Origin: Dolomedes plantarius
Lineage: Eukaryota > Arthropoda > Arachnida > Araneae > Dolomedidae
DNA: 64,000 nucleotides
Direction: 5' to 3'
Assembly: GCA_907164885.2 (NCBI GenBank)
Contig: OU015492.1
Span: forward strand, 198,625,460 to 198,689,459
Shown: positions 1 to 12,560 of the stretch, one piece after another
How the letters are laid out: every line of letters starts with the position of its first letter
How positions within the stretch are numbered: position 1 is the stretch's first letter
Position numbers and translations under genes: made by a program
Notes under the pieces: generated by a model
The model's input: only the letters and a program-made list of their open reading frames with translations
What the model was told of the DNA's origin: nothing
Database searches by the model: none

Positions 1-437
1 CTTCTGTCATCGCACCATTGGCGGCGGAGACGTCTGTGGTTCTGCGTCAAGGGTAGACAAAGCAATGGACGTCTTGCGGACAGACCACTCTGCTGTAAAC
101 GGCGTCGAATGGTACGCGCAGACACTGGATGATGCGTTACATACTGCATGTGCTGTGCTATGGTTCGTGATGTGACTGAGCGATCCGTCACTGCCATGCG
201 CACAATTTTCCTGTCATCACGTGAAGTGGTGCGCTGAGGTGGATGCGATCGAGCACGCCGGTCCGTCGTACCCTCCTGCATCCAACGATTACATATCCGC
301 ATTACAGTTGTTTGGTTTCGTCCAACACGACTACGGATTTCACTGAAAGATAATCCACAAACTCGGTAGCCCACTATCCTTCCTCTGTCGAACTCGGATA
401 CTTGATCAAAAGATGATCGCTGTTTTCGACGAGGCAT
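1..437 (-). CDS. Tc1-like transposase, N-terminal part, open at window edge
   Basis: Partial Tc1/mariner transposase, the enzyme that binds the inverted repeats and moves the element by cut and paste. The start is the ATG at 437-435 on the minus strand, giving MPRRKQRSSF, the same start as in the 16.4-kb copy. The visible ~145 codons have no stop or frameshift. They cover the two N-terminal helix-turn-helix segments (around RGRIVGYR and SARTIRRRLQQSGLS) and end just before the first catalytic aspartate. Whether the full copy is intact cannot be judged here. Family assignment is firm. Confidence 0.85.
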   Translation of the reverse strand, partial: MPRRKQRSSFDQVSEFDRGRIVGYRVCGLSFSEIRSRVGRNQTTVMRICNRWMQEGTTDRRARSHPPQRTTSRDDRKIVRMAVTDRSVTSRTIAQHMQYVTHHPVSARTIRRRLQQSGLSARRPLLCLPLTQNHRRLRRQWCDDR

Positions 438-669
438 AATTGATCGTTTTTTTGAAAAAACCACAGGAAAAACACAATTGCCGAACTTGAAATCATCGAA
501 ATTTCCAAGCCTTAAATAGCGCTCTGAAGTGGCGCCACAAGCTCGCGTGATGTGCGTCTGCGCTTAAATTCTAATCATTTGCATATCTCACCTCCGCTAA
601 TGCATGTTGTAAATTTCATGTTATTTGCATGTTTCCTTCAGGGTGTTGCATTTACAGTGGCCAGCAGTG
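1..669 (-). mobile_element. Tc1-like DNA transposon, 5' portion (truncated by window edge)
   Basis: The reverse complement of this stretch matches the 5' part of the element at 16381 almost base for base, from the terminal inverted repeat into the transposase gene. The end is at 669, where the repeat beginning CACTGCTGGCCACTGTAAAT is followed by the TA target dinucleotide at 670-671. The rest of the element lies outside the window. With the plus-strand copy at 16.4 kb it forms an inverted pair about 15.7 kb apart. Confidence 0.9.
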
Positions 670-811
670 TACTATTGAGCACTATGTCTGTATTTATGTC
701 CTCAGGCCTCTGAAATTTTATGAATTTTTCTAATTTTTACCCGAAATATGCACACACATTTGCAAAATTATATTCGATAGTAAAGAGGGGTAGAAAATGT
801 GTTGTATACCT

Positions 812-1207
812 GCCAAGACTGAAAGCCGTCAATTTGACGGCAATATAGAAAACTGGCAGAAATCTTTAAAATAATACCGGAAAAATGTTAGTTCCTTTTC
901 GTCTCTTCTCCCTTTTGCAAATAACGGAAATATTGGCTCTTCGGAAATATTGATGTTCAAAAATAAGGATTGCACAAACCATGCATATATTTTTACGGAT
1001 AAATCATACAGGATTGTCAGCTCGGAATACCTGCATAAAAATATATACTAATTTATTATATATTGGCATGAAATAAATCAAAATTTAAAGTATTTAAACA
1101 TTTAAAGTAAATAAATAAATATTTTAAATTCTTGATTTTATTTTCAACCGTCAAAATGACGGGGCGTTCAGTCTGTTTAGTAAGAAAAAAATCTCGTCTT
1201 TCTAGTG
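812..1207. mobile_element. piggyBac-type MITE (TTAA at right end)
   Basis: The right end is TTAA at 1208-1211, and read inward it gives a CACTAGAAAGACG-type end. Subterminal near-palindromes of the form CCGTCA-spacer-TGACGG occur near both ends (around 829-843 and 1149-1163), a layout common in piggyBac-like elements. The left end is less clear: TATA near 808-811 may be a mutated TTAA, and its inverted repeat is divergent. There is no transposase coding. The left boundary is approximate. Confidence 0.5.
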
Positions 1208-1369
1208 TTAAGGCAATCAAAGCTGCAATTAAATTACTTTTGACTAATGTTAACGTAAAGTGCGACATATTTAAAAAATGCTAATTTTAAGAGCTGAATG
1301 TAACTTAAAACATCAGATTTTCTATTCGATGTTTCATTAAATACTCACCTCTGCTGAAATACCTCCACC

Positions 1370-2180
1370 ACCTAGTTCTTTTCTATTCCTCATTCGGTCA
1401 TGAAAACAGCATAAAAATAAATTCCAGTATTATTTTATGCAATCACTGCTGCAAATAAACTGTCTTTGACGGATACTGATTGAATGTGATGTCTATAACT
1501 TAACACAGACTATCCACATATTTTCTATTCAATATTTTCTTAAAGACTTAGTAGAAGTTCATATATATTTACTGCCTAACCCTTTTCTCTTTGCCCATGA
1601 AGTCAGGCAAGCTCCATAAAATGTAAATCCCACCCATATTTTATGCAAATAAATCAGCAAATAAATTGCAATTGATTTATGACTATTTCATCTCTTTATA
1701 TGTTACCTAACTTTTGCTTATTTAATGAGCCATATATAACTTTGCACACTCTAGCGACAGATTTTGCTATTCAGTTTCCTCTCAAGGACTTACCTTTAAT
1801 AAAAAGCTATGATACCAACCCAACTTTTTTCCTCTTTTTTTCACCTACAAAGTCATGTACATACCATAAAGTAAAAAATATATTTTTTATACCATCCAAG
1901 CTGCAAAGAAATTGCCCTTAACTAATGGTAATTTAGTGTGGTACATATAACTTGACACAAACTATCTGCAAACTTTTATATTAATATTTAGCCAATGAAT
2001 TGCCTCTGTTATAAAGCTTCGTGTTATTTTTTCTGCCAAACACTCTCTTTCCTATAAAAAGGAAAGAAGAACCCTATTTGTGTCTCATTTCTTACGTAAA
2101 CACCATAGAAAACGATACCCAATATTCTTTTTATGTAATCAAGCATCGGAAAGGATACATGAACGCATACCTGATGTTGA
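1370..2180. repeat. old, diverged tandem array, unit ~200-250 bp, about four copies
   Basis: Similar blocks recur near 1415, 1615, 1865 and 2103: a CATAAA-type motif, then TTTTATGCAA-like sequence, then GCAAATAAA-like sequence, and in two copies a TATAACTTRACACARACTAT segment. The copies are too diverged to align confidently by eye. No coding potential is evident; the short reading frame at 1679-1921 runs across repeat units. Confidence 0.4.
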
Positions 2181-2530
2181 CCACTATATAGAAAGATTTC
2201 TCTTTTTTGTCATGTAACTTCATTGAAAGGTAAAATATTTCAGAAATAATTTTGTGGGATTCAACATTAATACGAGAAAAAATATAAATATTTCATTGAC
2301 TGAAGTAATCATTTTCTATTTAGTTTTTGTATGCCACCGGAAAATAAGATACGCAATTTTTTGATAAAATACTTTGATAAAAGTATGATACTTTGTAAGA
2401 AAAATCCTTGCAATTATGAACTTGTTGATAAAATATTTACACATCTATTGCACTCATTAATCATTGATAAAAGTAACTTAAAATATGATGGAAAGTGGAT
2501 ATATGTACTTATTAGAAAATAATATGCCAG
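2181..2530. other. unannotated AT-rich stretch
   Basis: It contains one 63-codon reading frame (2331-2522) with no family resemblance I recognise, probably chance. Nothing else is visible. Confidence 0.5.
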
Positions 2531-2532
2531 TA

Positions 2533-2866
2533 CAGTCTAACCCCGATATAGCAAACCCGATATATACCGAACTCACGGATATAACGAACTAAAGTTTTGG
2601 TCTCGTCGTTTTCCTATTGTACGTAATTTAATTACTATTGTGTTAGTTTAATGTGATCGATTTTAGTCGATTTAATTCATTAATTATCATTTTTAATAGA
2701 TTTTATCATTCTTTCAACACATCATTATTAAATAGACATTGCAACTAATGAGTTATACATTTTGTGAACTGTAGCATTTGTCTTAACGGTTCGGATATAG
2801 TAAACCACCGGATAAAGCGAACAAAACCTTTGGTCCCTTGATGTTCGTTATAACGGGGTTCGACTA
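2533..2866. mobile_element. pogo/Tigger-type MITE
   Basis: The left end is CAGTCTAACCCCGATATAGC directly after TA (2531-2532). The right end read inward is AGTCGAACCCCGTTATAACG. Both resemble the CAGT-x-x-AACC-CCG-x-TATAACGAAC ends of pogo/Tigger elements and are followed on both sides by GAAC and GGACCAAAGGTTTTGTTCG-like subterminal sequence. The interior of ~330 bp has no transposase. The right flanking TA appears mutated. Confidence 0.75.
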
Positions 2867-4068
2867 TTATAATCGTAATATTTGTGTCAAGTAGGTATTC
2901 AAACTTTCCCCGTGAAAACACAAAAATTTTATTTGAGTATATAATTTGTAATAAGTATATAGTTGTAAGTATATAATTTGTTACAATTTGTCTAACTGTA
3001 AATTCCATTTGAAAAAATATTAGGAGGAAAAAATTGAAACTTTTGGGAAAAGATTTTTTTTAATTCATAAGTAGTCACTTGTTTTGACAGATTTATTTTA
3101 ATGCGTAGCTAATAATTCCATTAGGATAATTTTAGAATTATATTAAGTAGATATCATATGGATAGGAAAACATGAAGCCTATGGACCATTTCAACGATGT
3201 ATTAGTGAAAGAAATGTCTGTCTTTATGATAAGTTCAGCAATTTTTGTTATATTCCTCCATAACCTCAATTATTTTTTCTGTTTGCAAAATCAATACAAA
3301 TGAGTTCTGTTAGATAAGAGGATATTATATAAAGTGAACATTTACACTGCTAACCAACCAGAGGATATAGGACATATTTAATTGGGCATCTTTAAAATAT
3401 TACTTTGATACCATCCCCAAAATATGTTGTTTTGTTTAATTTTCAGGTAGTCCAAGACTAAATTTGTGATGGATGTTGAGTAAGTAAAGGTTAATTATAC
3501 TTAACTATCCTACTGCCGTATTTCTCGTCGATAAGAATAAATAATAAATTAATTGGTTGGTCGTTTAGTCTGGAGCACTTATGAAAAGAGCGTTAACGCA
3601 ACCTTCAGTTTCAATCGATAATGATTTTACTTTACGTAGTTGTTATAGGTAATCTATCTGAACACAGTTAAAATTGTCTAAAAATATAATAATCACAGGT
3701 TTGTTAGCCAGTTCTATTGAGCGGCAGAAAATAAATGAAAGGCAATGTCAAATTATGGGCGATACAAAATTGTGCATATATGCAATGAGACTGGCGGCTA
3801 CTTCAGAAATATTATTTGGCTTTTATACAATGAACATATATATTTAAATGTTTATAGTTCACAGTTACTGATCTATATGTATACGCTTAAAGACATTAAA
3901 GGTATTAAAGAGCTGAATTTATCGATCATTTGTGGGTTATTGCTATGATATCAATCCGTAGACTTTTTTCTTAACTGGATATTTTACCTGGTATCATCTA
4001 GTAACAACCTTACTGATAAGGCTGGCATCATACATTATAGGACTTCGCTCGAGGAATTTATTTAAAAC
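2867..4068. other. unannotated AT-rich sequence
   Basis: No repeat boundary, RNA gene or protein homology is visible. The reading frames in it (for example 3745-3948) are short and compositionally random. Confidence 0.5.
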
Positions 4069-4290
4069 TAGCTGTTTACCCGGTGATGCTCAGATATTTA
4101 TTAATCTCAATTTTTTTACTACGCAGGAAAAGAAAGGAATTCTACCTATAGTGTAAAATCTAAGTAACTTTATTTACAAGTATTTAAAAGTATATGTACA
4201 GTATACAAAGGATAAAGTAATATTACAAATTCACTTTATTATTAACTCAAAACTTGATTATAAACAACATTTTTAGTTTCCTATATTCAT

Positions 4291-4870
4291 CTCAGTGACT
4301 TCGAAAGCTATGGATTCGACACTACTCTCGGTCATTTTGAACATTTTATTTTTTACCCCTTCTCCCTCCCGCATGCCCCTCAATGCTGAGGGGGGGGGGC
4401 GAAACTTGCACTAAAACGGCATCGGAAGTGTCACAATTCGTCTCAGCTACCCCAAAAACTATGGATTCGACACTAATATCGGTCATTTTGGGAAGTTTAT
4501 TCCCCTCACCTTCTTCCCCCCTTCTCCCCCAATGCTGATGGGGGCTGAACTTACACTTAAACGACATCGGGAGAGTCACTATTAATCTCAGAAACCCCGA
4601 AAACTATGGATTCGACACTAATCTCGGTCATTTTGTACATTTTATCCCCCCCTCTTCTTCCCCCTTCGAATCCCTCCAACGCTAATGGGTGGAGAGGGGG
4701 TTGAACTTGCACTTAAACGGCCTCGGGAGTGTCATTATTAATCTCACCGACCCCAAAAACTACGGATTGGACACTAATATAATTCGTTTTCGATTATTTT
4801 TACATGTGCTCTTGCCCTCGTGCCCCTTAGGGGTGCTAGGGGTGTCTCCCCCCACCCTCAGTGTTTCTTT
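4291..4870. repeat. ~150-bp minisatellite, four copies
   Basis: Copies start near 4291, 4442, 4587 and 4743. Each begins with CTCA, then an AACTATGGATTCGACACTAA-like block, then TCGGTCATTTT. Each continues into a C-rich run answered by a G-rich run around an AATGCTGA core, and then a TTGCACTTAAACGGC-like block. The fourth copy is more diverged. The mirrored C and G runs could fold into hairpins. Confidence 0.85.
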
Positions 4871-4958
4871 CCAGATTGTAAGTGGTATGTGTACCAAGAT
4901 TGAAAGAAATTGCTCTAGGCGTTCCAGAGTGATGCTGGAACATACATACATACATACG

Positions 4959-4970
<12 letters not shown>

Positions 4971-5041
<71 letters not shown>
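4971..5041. repeat. (TA)n microsatellite
   Basis: About 70 bp of uninterrupted TA dinucleotides preceded by a short CATA tract. The Ile-Tyr reading frames across it are artefacts. Confidence 0.97.
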
Positions 5042-5044
<3 letters not shown>

Positions 5045-5061
5045 ATGTTCCCAAAGATAAT

Positions 5062-8000
5062 CATTTGGATAAAGCTGCTCCAGAATGCTAAACCTACACA
5101 TGCATGTACACGGTAATCTATTGAAAATAGCTATGTAGTGCTAGGATTGTAAGCTTGCAATGTTGAAGACTATTCTACAAGTCATACTAATACCAAACTA
5201 ATTTTTAAAAATGCTTCGCTATTCCTATTTCTACTCTTTTCAACAAATTTTCTTTGTCAATAAACTTTTAATAAACTTTTGTCATTAAAAAAATTTTTTA
5301 AGATCGTGATTGTCTTCTAATCTTAACCTTTACAAAGATATGGGTTGGGTAAAAAATTAATCATAATCTTGCACAAAACTCTCAAATGTATACCAAAGAA
5401 ATGGGATTTGTAAAAAAAATTTCCTTGGATCCGTTTTAGGACCGAAAAAAAAACCTAATTGATTCGAAAATTTTATGTTATTCAAAAATTGCAAAAAATA
5501 ATTTCTTCATGATAGGTTATCATGACAATCTTTCTTTAGTATTATTCCAAAAAAAATGATAATCTGGCTTACCAAAAGAAAATACTTACTTATCATTGAA
5601 AAAAAAAGAAGAGAAAATTGAAGCAAAAAGTAGTGTGGTACTCGTAAATGTACGCCAGGTTTAATGAAGTTTACTTTCCAGTCAGGAAACTCTCCAAGAA
5701 AATGAAACTTTTGATTTACTGCATTAAATTGAAGTGCAAAACATAAAATGACTTCTTTCGTATAATTTTCAAATATTTCACTTTATATGATGAATATAAA
5801 TGTCAGCTTCAAGAAAAATTTGGGAAATCAAATCATTTTGCAAAAAATAGACCTCAAAGATACAAACGGAAGACATTGTATAATAAAAAATAAAACCATC
5901 AAGAAAGTTTTTATTTATAACATTTTGCGGTGTATATTTTATTAGGTGTATCAGTGTGTTTATTATGATTATAAATAAACATATAGTTTTATTAATAATT
6001 CTTTTTTAAAAATGTGTCGTTTTAAATCTTCATAATTCACTGAAATCGATCTCAGTTCTTATTTTATAAATGATTGTCTTAAAACTTAAAATTAACAACT
6101 TTTATGTAAAATCGTTTCATTTGGTTAATACGATAATCATCTCAAATAATATGCCATTCATTTATCTGGATGATTTCAACAAATTTTTGAGTAATTTCCT
6201 TTCACGTACATCTGTTGTGTTTCATTTTGAGTCTTTTAAAGATCAAGCATTTCCTTGTTACCTAAGAGGAATTATGAATTAGCTTTTCCCATTTGTTTGA
6301 TTTCACAAAATACTGTTTTTGAGAATCTTGAATATTATAATTTTATAATGCAACAATTGGTGCTGAATTTAAATGAGAAAAATAAATTTTCGCTTAAATT
6401 TTCCCAAAATACATCAGATAGCAAGCAATAATAATACGTTTGCTTGGTTTCAAAGGTTTGCTAGAAGGAATGTTCCTACAGCAGTTAAGCGTCTTTTGGT
6501 TTATCATGAACTAAAGCAACTTTATGTGAAAATAAGATGACCCAATATTCAGAAAAAAGAAATCGAAATGTGATTTTCTAATTAAATAAGTACTATTTTA
6601 CTCTATTTTTTAAACAGTTTCGTAAATTAAAAACTGAAAACCCATCTGAATCCTTTGTTATAAATGAACAAAAGTTAAGCAGTAATATTAAGCTGACAAG
6701 GTACCTTCAATCTCGTTTTTTATAAAATTTTGAATTATTTTTCTATACACTAAATAAGAATAATTTATATTTGTTTTACTTCATTGAAGACATTTACAAT
6801 TCACAAATAAGTACTTTGTTGAAAAATAATAACTGTTTGTCAAACAAAACTTCAAAAATGCTAGCACTTTTCGAAATGCTCCACGCCCATTCATTTGCTT
6901 CCGATTTCTTCCAAATTTCTCAGGATCTTAAATTGAAGTGTTTGTCACAAAACTGTGCATCATTCTTTGAAACAACAAATATTTTTCAAATTTATATTCC
7001 ATGTAATAAAGTAAAAACATGCAAAAAAATAATATTAGGCAGATTGAAGAAAAGTTATTTATGGCTTTCAATTTATACCAAAAAAATATGTAATTCAGAT
7101 ACAATTTTGTTCTACAATTATGTTTTAAATATATATGGTAAACAAATTAAAAAATTAAGGTTTTTAAATGATACAAAATGCGCTGGAAACATTTTCAAAA
7201 ATGTTAGCATTTTTGAAAAACATACAATATTCTGCCAAAAAGTCCTTGTGAATTCTAAGAGTCTTCAATGTGGAAAAAAAAAGAATTTTAATTATTCTTA
7301 TTTTGCATATAAATTTAAAATTGGAAATTAAAAAATTCGATGTTGAAGGTCTCTTGTGCCCTAACTATGTTAAATTATGTACATAATTTTTATCCAGAGA
7401 TTTCACATGTCATTATTAAAGTCAAGAATCTTTAATAATGACATATCCATATTTGTGAATCCTTTACAAATGGAAGTTTATAATAAATGTATACAATTAA
7501 CACCAGCAAGCAGTTTCATGCGAGAAGGATTTAATGGGAAAGTTGTTTTTTTTTTGAGAAAAAGACTTCTAAAATTCTGAAATACGAAGTTTAATTTGTT
7601 CTGTTATTACATACAGAACATTTTACTAATTTCTAGGTTATATTACCAGTCATCGATGTTCTTTTAAAAACATCAAAACTTATTACGATATTTTCTGATT
7701 CCTTTCATCAAGTAAATGATTAGTGAAATCATATTTTCTCAGAAATAGCTACAGAAACGATGTTAAGTTTAGGTTAAACACATTGCAGGCAATGCGATGT
7801 TAAACACAATGCAGGCAAAAATTATGCAAAAGCAATTAGCTGCACCCACTCACTTATGCAGATAGTAGTGGTCAATGTTTTATTAACGCAATACACTTAT
7901 GAACTTGGTGAATCCGTAAAACCGATCGAAACAAGAGTTCTGTAGCTAATTAAACTAAGAAATTGTAAATAAACCTCGACATCTACGATTACCGTGTGTG

Positions 8001-9875
8001 ACGGAAATTAGTTGTGTTTTTCAAGTGCAGAGGGCGTTAGTCGTCCATGTTTTGATGTATTTTCAACGTTGCTTTGTCTTGTGTAATTTCTATCAGTGAT
8101 CAGCATTCTCTTTGCTTGAACTACCGAGTTTGGAACGTCCGCTTAATACGACGATAGGATAATGAATAGATGATGACCAATATTAATGATGGCTGTGTTT
8201 TTTTGGAGTCTGGTCATCCTTTTTGTTAGACCGTGCAAGCACGATACCGACGTCTAACCTAGAGTGGTACAAACAATACAGTCATTGGACTGTGGATCAG
8301 TGGATTAGGATTTTGCAGAGAGGAGTGCCACAGGGAGTTTTCTTCTTTGCAAAATCATAGACATTATTATTATTTGATGTGATTAAAAATTTTACTTACC
8401 AATTCTTAAATAAAAGAATAAGAGGAATTCATGGCTTCTCAATACCCACAAAAAAATAAAAGGATGTCAAATAGTCTGGAAATATGAATAGTCCTTCCAG
8501 ATCAGGACCTCTAATGCTCCTCGGCCACACGAAGAACTATTAATTAGTTCAAATTTAGTTACCATATTTTCAATTTCTTATTGTGGGTATTAAGACCTAA
8601 TAACAAAACAAAATAATTAAGGTTCTAAGCTTAATTCGACAAGTATAATTCGTTTTCCTTCACATACAGAAATTCTCAAAAATGTTGAATAGAGTGCGAA
8701 GAAATCCATTGCTAATTTTGAAAATCCACATATTTATTTTGAGTTCATGAAAGTTAATCATAACATGCATTCCAGAGAATAAAGTAAAATAACATGATAA
8801 TACCATCTGTGCCATATTTGTTATTCTGGCGGTAAAGAATGTAAAATAATTAAAGACACAGACGTAAGACAGGTGACGTCTTAAAAGTATATTACATGAA
8901 GATGGTCTCACTCAATTGTAAGCGTCTGCATAAAGAATAAGAGCTAACTATCATAATTAAAATCAGCTTTTAATTTACGTCCAATTATGACGGACTTCCA
9001 AAAAAGTATATAGTTACACATAACTGATGTACGTGACATGACTGGCTCAGAAAACAGACACGACGGAAAAAATGAATGCGCTATCACGTGGTCAGCGTCA
9101 AGTTTATAATCAGTTTAACTGTTTTGATATAGCAAATTTTTATAACTATATTTTTAAGATAATATCACATGTGCGTGTGTATAGAACTACAACAATTATG
9201 CAAGACATTTCAAAAAGTGATGCTGTCGTATGTAATGATTTAATATTTGCATAATTAAATTACTGTAACGAGTCAAAAGTATTTTATTCGTTCTAAATGG
9301 GAGAAAATAATTTTTTGCGTCATGCAAATTTTGTTCATCAGATTAAAGACATGAAAAATAAATCAGAAAATCCTTTTTTTTTATTCATAACAATATAATT
9401 ATGAATCTTCTTGTAGCCTGGATCAAAATGTTTCCCCGGGGAATCTTTCAAATTATTCAAATTACATTACATTCCGCTTTTTAATATGGACGTTATGCCG
9501 TATCCCTTTTCTACTTTTATCTATAAAAATCTTATATTTATTTACACAACGGTGTGGTTATTCATTTGAGAAATTAAATGACAGTTACTCATTTACCCAC
9601 TTATTATTCGCCATTGTGATACTAATCAAAAAGTACAGAAGTTAGAAAAATAATGAAGACATCATGGGTTCAAGCACGCAGCAAATTGCAAAAGTGACTC
9701 GAAGAGAATTGAGTTATTGCCATTACTAAGTGTATGTGTGTGTAAAACGTGTAATGTCTGGCATTCTTTATCATCATCGATGGATACAATAAAACTCGGT
9801 TACTCAGAATATTTTTATTGTATTCTATCGAGTAATATTAATGCTCACGGAAAATTTGTTTAATGTTTGAAACAT
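5062..9875. other. 4.8-kb unannotated AT-rich region
   Basis: No transposon ends, RNA genes or recognisable proteins found. The longest reading frame, 6771-7331 (186 codons, no ATG until about codon 30, rich in Lys, Asn, Phe and Ile), matches nothing I know and is likely chance. A ~22-bp near-repeat (GATGTTAAACACA-ATGCAGGCAA type) occurs near 7780 and 7797. Confidence 0.5.
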
Positions 9876-9876
9876 T

Positions 9877-10175
9877 ATTGTTGTTGTTGTTGTTGTTGTC
9901 GTCGTTGTTGTTGTTGTTCCTAACGCCTCCTGGTCGGAATTTATTCCAGACCAGGTCCATATAGGCTTGTGGGTTGATGGATTCGGCGCCGGTTTATAAT
10001 GGCACCACAAGTGTCGGAGTCCGATTTAGCCAGGTGCCACCACAATTTTGAACGAGCACCCTCAGGGCCGGCCTCTGAGGTGATCGTACCCTATCCCAAC
10101 CTCTCTGACCTCCTAGAAGGACTTTCCGGTTTACGGATTTAACGTCCCCATATCCTGCCTAGACACGGATTAATC
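9877..10175 (-). mobile_element. tRNA-derived SINE, 5'-truncated, CAA tail
   Basis: Read on the minus strand, the body runs from TGTCTAGGCAGGATATGGGG through ACGTTAAATCCGTAAACCGG to a (CAA)n/(CGA)n tail at 9877-9918. The same body is seen at 40.6-40.8 kb and, split, at 54.9/58.1 kb. The tRNA-like head is missing here, as expected of 5' truncation during target-primed reverse transcription. This copy supplies one of the empty sites used to define the 55-kb element. Confidence 0.8.
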
Positions 10176-10221
10176 TTTTATATTGCCTATATGCTAACCA
10201 AGACAAAATGTCCCTAATTAA

Positions 10222-10809
10222 CTCTTCGGCGGGCACGCCAATTTTTGGAACACCAGCAGGCGCGCGTGGCACAAAGTGCGACGTCTCTTTCACTCTTGAT
10301 TATGCCTTTTGTAATAAACTTTTTTTTCAAATTGAAAATAATAATTCTGCATTTTATGACAAGATATAAAATGTTGATAATATTGAGATATATTTATAAT
10401 TAAAGGCCAAAGAATGCAGATACGATCTCCTTATTTCAAAACTCTCCGGTTTACTGGATCTAAGGAAAACTTGCGAATCGATTCCTATTATGTCCAAAAA
10501 TCTAAAAAACAATGAGAGAGTCCAACTTCGTGACATGCGGGATACCGCATAATAGCTGCACATTTGATCGACTACATAAACTCCTGCTTTTGTCGCATTG
10601 AAATCCAGTATAATCGCTGGTTTACCACGGTTAAATCACAACTAACAATGAATGAAAAGAAATATAAAGGTCAGAAAATCAGACCTGCATTAGAAAGGGT
10701 GTAGCTATGAATAGAAACTGCTTGGAACATTCAAACCTTACATGTAAAAACAAACCATTCAAAATTGCGAAAATGTTGCACTTTGTACATTGGCGCGCCC
10801 GCTGAAACG
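10222..10809 (-). mobile_element. piggyBac deletion derivative with TTAA target duplications
   Basis: TTAA lies at both edges (10218-10221 and 10810-10813). The ends are similar inverted repeats, roughly CKYTTCRGCGGGCRCGCCAA, followed on each side by a CACAAAGTGC-like motif. The interior keeps the C-terminal coding part of a piggyBac transposase on the minus strand. At 588 bp against more than 2 kb for a full element, it has lost most of the gene. Confidence 0.85.
10354..10623 (-). pseudogene. piggyBac transposase, C-terminal fragment
   Basis: The minus-strand frame beginning at 10623 reads KPAIILDFNATKAGVYVVDQ and continues MCSYYAVSRMSRSWTLSLFF, then an FLDIIGIDSQVF stretch and an RRSYLHSLAFN stretch. 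This is the order found near the end of piggyBac transposases: the conserved D-x-N-x-TK-x-GV-x-x-x-D-x-M block, the R-x-x-RSW segment, then the LDI-x-x-I-(N/D) helix. The D in LDFN corresponds to the last conserved aspartate region. The catalytic domain upstream and the Cys-rich zinc finger downstream are missing, so it cannot work alone. Confidence 0.8.
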
Positions 10810-10813
10810 TTAA

Positions 10814-12558
10814 AGTGACTCCTAGTGGAATAAAACCTCATAATAGAACAAAAACAGTTATGAAAATTCTATATTGGTCATTTCCCAATTAAAAAAAATC
10901 AGTTGCTTCTGTTATATCATAAATGTGCTTCTTTAATTTGTTCCCACGTTTTCTTGTTGAGAAAACAGTTATATGAATACAACTGAATTGTTCTAGAATG
11001 AAAGGTGTCAGTAGGAAACTGAAAATGTGTTACAACACGTTAAAGTTGTGACGACCTGTGACAAATATTTAACAAAAGAGAGACCCGTGAGCGCTTGAAA
11101 CATGAGTGTCGTTCCACAACAGTGCAAATATCTTGATCTAGGTTTCTCGTTATTTCCTAGAATTTAAAGTATAAAAGTAGCAGAAGTGTAAAAGTAGCAA
11201 AAGTAAAGAATTTAAAATATGAAAGTATAAAAGTAGCAGTGAAAGTTTTGCTCCACGCAGTGCAATGATATCGCAACTACAAACTCCAGATTACTTCGTG
11301 TGAAAATTACAGATGCAGTATATCATAAGCATAAATATATATTTGAATGGAAAAATTTCTGTTATTTTTAAAAACAGAGAAATGTACTAAGTAATCTTTT
11401 TGATACGAATAAAACAATTTCAATTGAAGATATATATAACTTTAATAATGCATACTCGGAGTTTCTCTATGAAAGTTTTTAGATAATAAGATTTCAAATA
11501 AAAGTCATACAAAATAAATAATAATTGCAAATGTCAACATTAATAAATGTTATACATTAATATTTAAATAACAATATTAAACCTCTCGGTCATGTGAAAA
11601 GAATTTGAGCTGACGCAAATGGTAAAAATATGTTTTAAATTAAAAGAACTATCTTCATAAGTTAGTCAGGCTTATAATAATCTTTTAAAAGGTTGGTTTA
11701 TTACTTGGTTGATTTTGAGTATTACCGTCCTCTTTTGCAACCATTTACGAGGATTATGTCCCGATATGTTTCATAGAAAATGCGAAAAAAATTTCAAGTA
11801 ATTGATATATAAGAACTAGTAAGCAAAAAATGGTATATTAATTTGTAAAGCTTTCGTTGAGACGTATCAGTTGAATCAATACAAAATTATCCTTTTGTAT
11901 CTCAAAGTGAAAATCATTGTAAATAACAATTTCTCGAAATTCTGATACACTTTTGTCTTCTAAAATGCTTTCTCGTATTACTGGTTGATAAAATTTAGAT
12001 TGACCATTTTGTAATTTTTTTAGGAATAATCTTTAACTTTTCATGCCAATGCATTTGGAATTAAAATTTTTTGGTTCATGATGTTCCCGTTTTACAACTG
12101 AAAATTAAGTTATGTTAGCAAATTAATAATAGAGTAAAACACTTGATAATAGATTTTCTCTGTAATAGTTTCGTTACATTTAAACATCAACATTTTTTTG
12201 AAATATTTATTACTCATGAAAATATAAGTGTCACTCATGAAATTTTTCACAGGCTTCACTTCACTCTTTGCTTTGATTTTAGGATCCAGATGTTTATTCT
12301 CCAAAGTTTTACGAGGGAACTTTGCTAAATATTTTTTTACACTTTTCTTCTTCTATAAACATGTTGTATATGTGAAAATGTAGTGAGTATTCTTATCAAA
12401 ATGTAACAATTAATTTTGCAAATATTTTCTGCTTCTGCAAATCAAAGTATGTATTGTCTGCTGGATGAATAGTCTCTCCCATGAACAAAAACGACATAAA
12501 CAGTACTATAATGCCTCTAAACATTGACATTTATAAACATATCAATGGACACAGGGTG
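10814..12558. other. unannotated AT-rich sequence
   Basis: A short imperfect repeat of AAAGTATAAAAGTAGCAG occurs at about 11166-11245. Reading frames on both strands near 12110-12328 overlap each other and match nothing known. No transposon termini were identified. Confidence 0.5.
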
Positions 12559-12560
12559 TA

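Larger units (their letters stand above)
4069..5060 (-). mobile_element. Helitron remnant (3' end at 4069)
   Basis: On the minus strand the sequence ends CGGGTAAACAGCTAG followed by T. That is the CTAG|T 3' terminus of a Helitron, and it shares CGGGT-N3-CARCTAG with the better-supported Helitrons at 48349-51255 and 63012-63590. Next to it lie a ~150-bp minisatellite and a TA microsatellite, both common in non-autonomous Helitrons. I could not find the 5' TC terminus, so the right limit is approximate. No Rep/helicase coding is present. Confidence 0.45.

Noticed and set aside
4689..5101. Reading frames with long Ile-Tyr runs (also at 51765-52150 and 53438-53650)
   Set aside because: They are translations of TA microsatellites, open on both strands by composition only.
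6771..7331. 186-codon reading frame as a gene
   Set aside because: No recognisable motif, no ATG near its start, composition equal to AT-rich background, no supporting neighbours.
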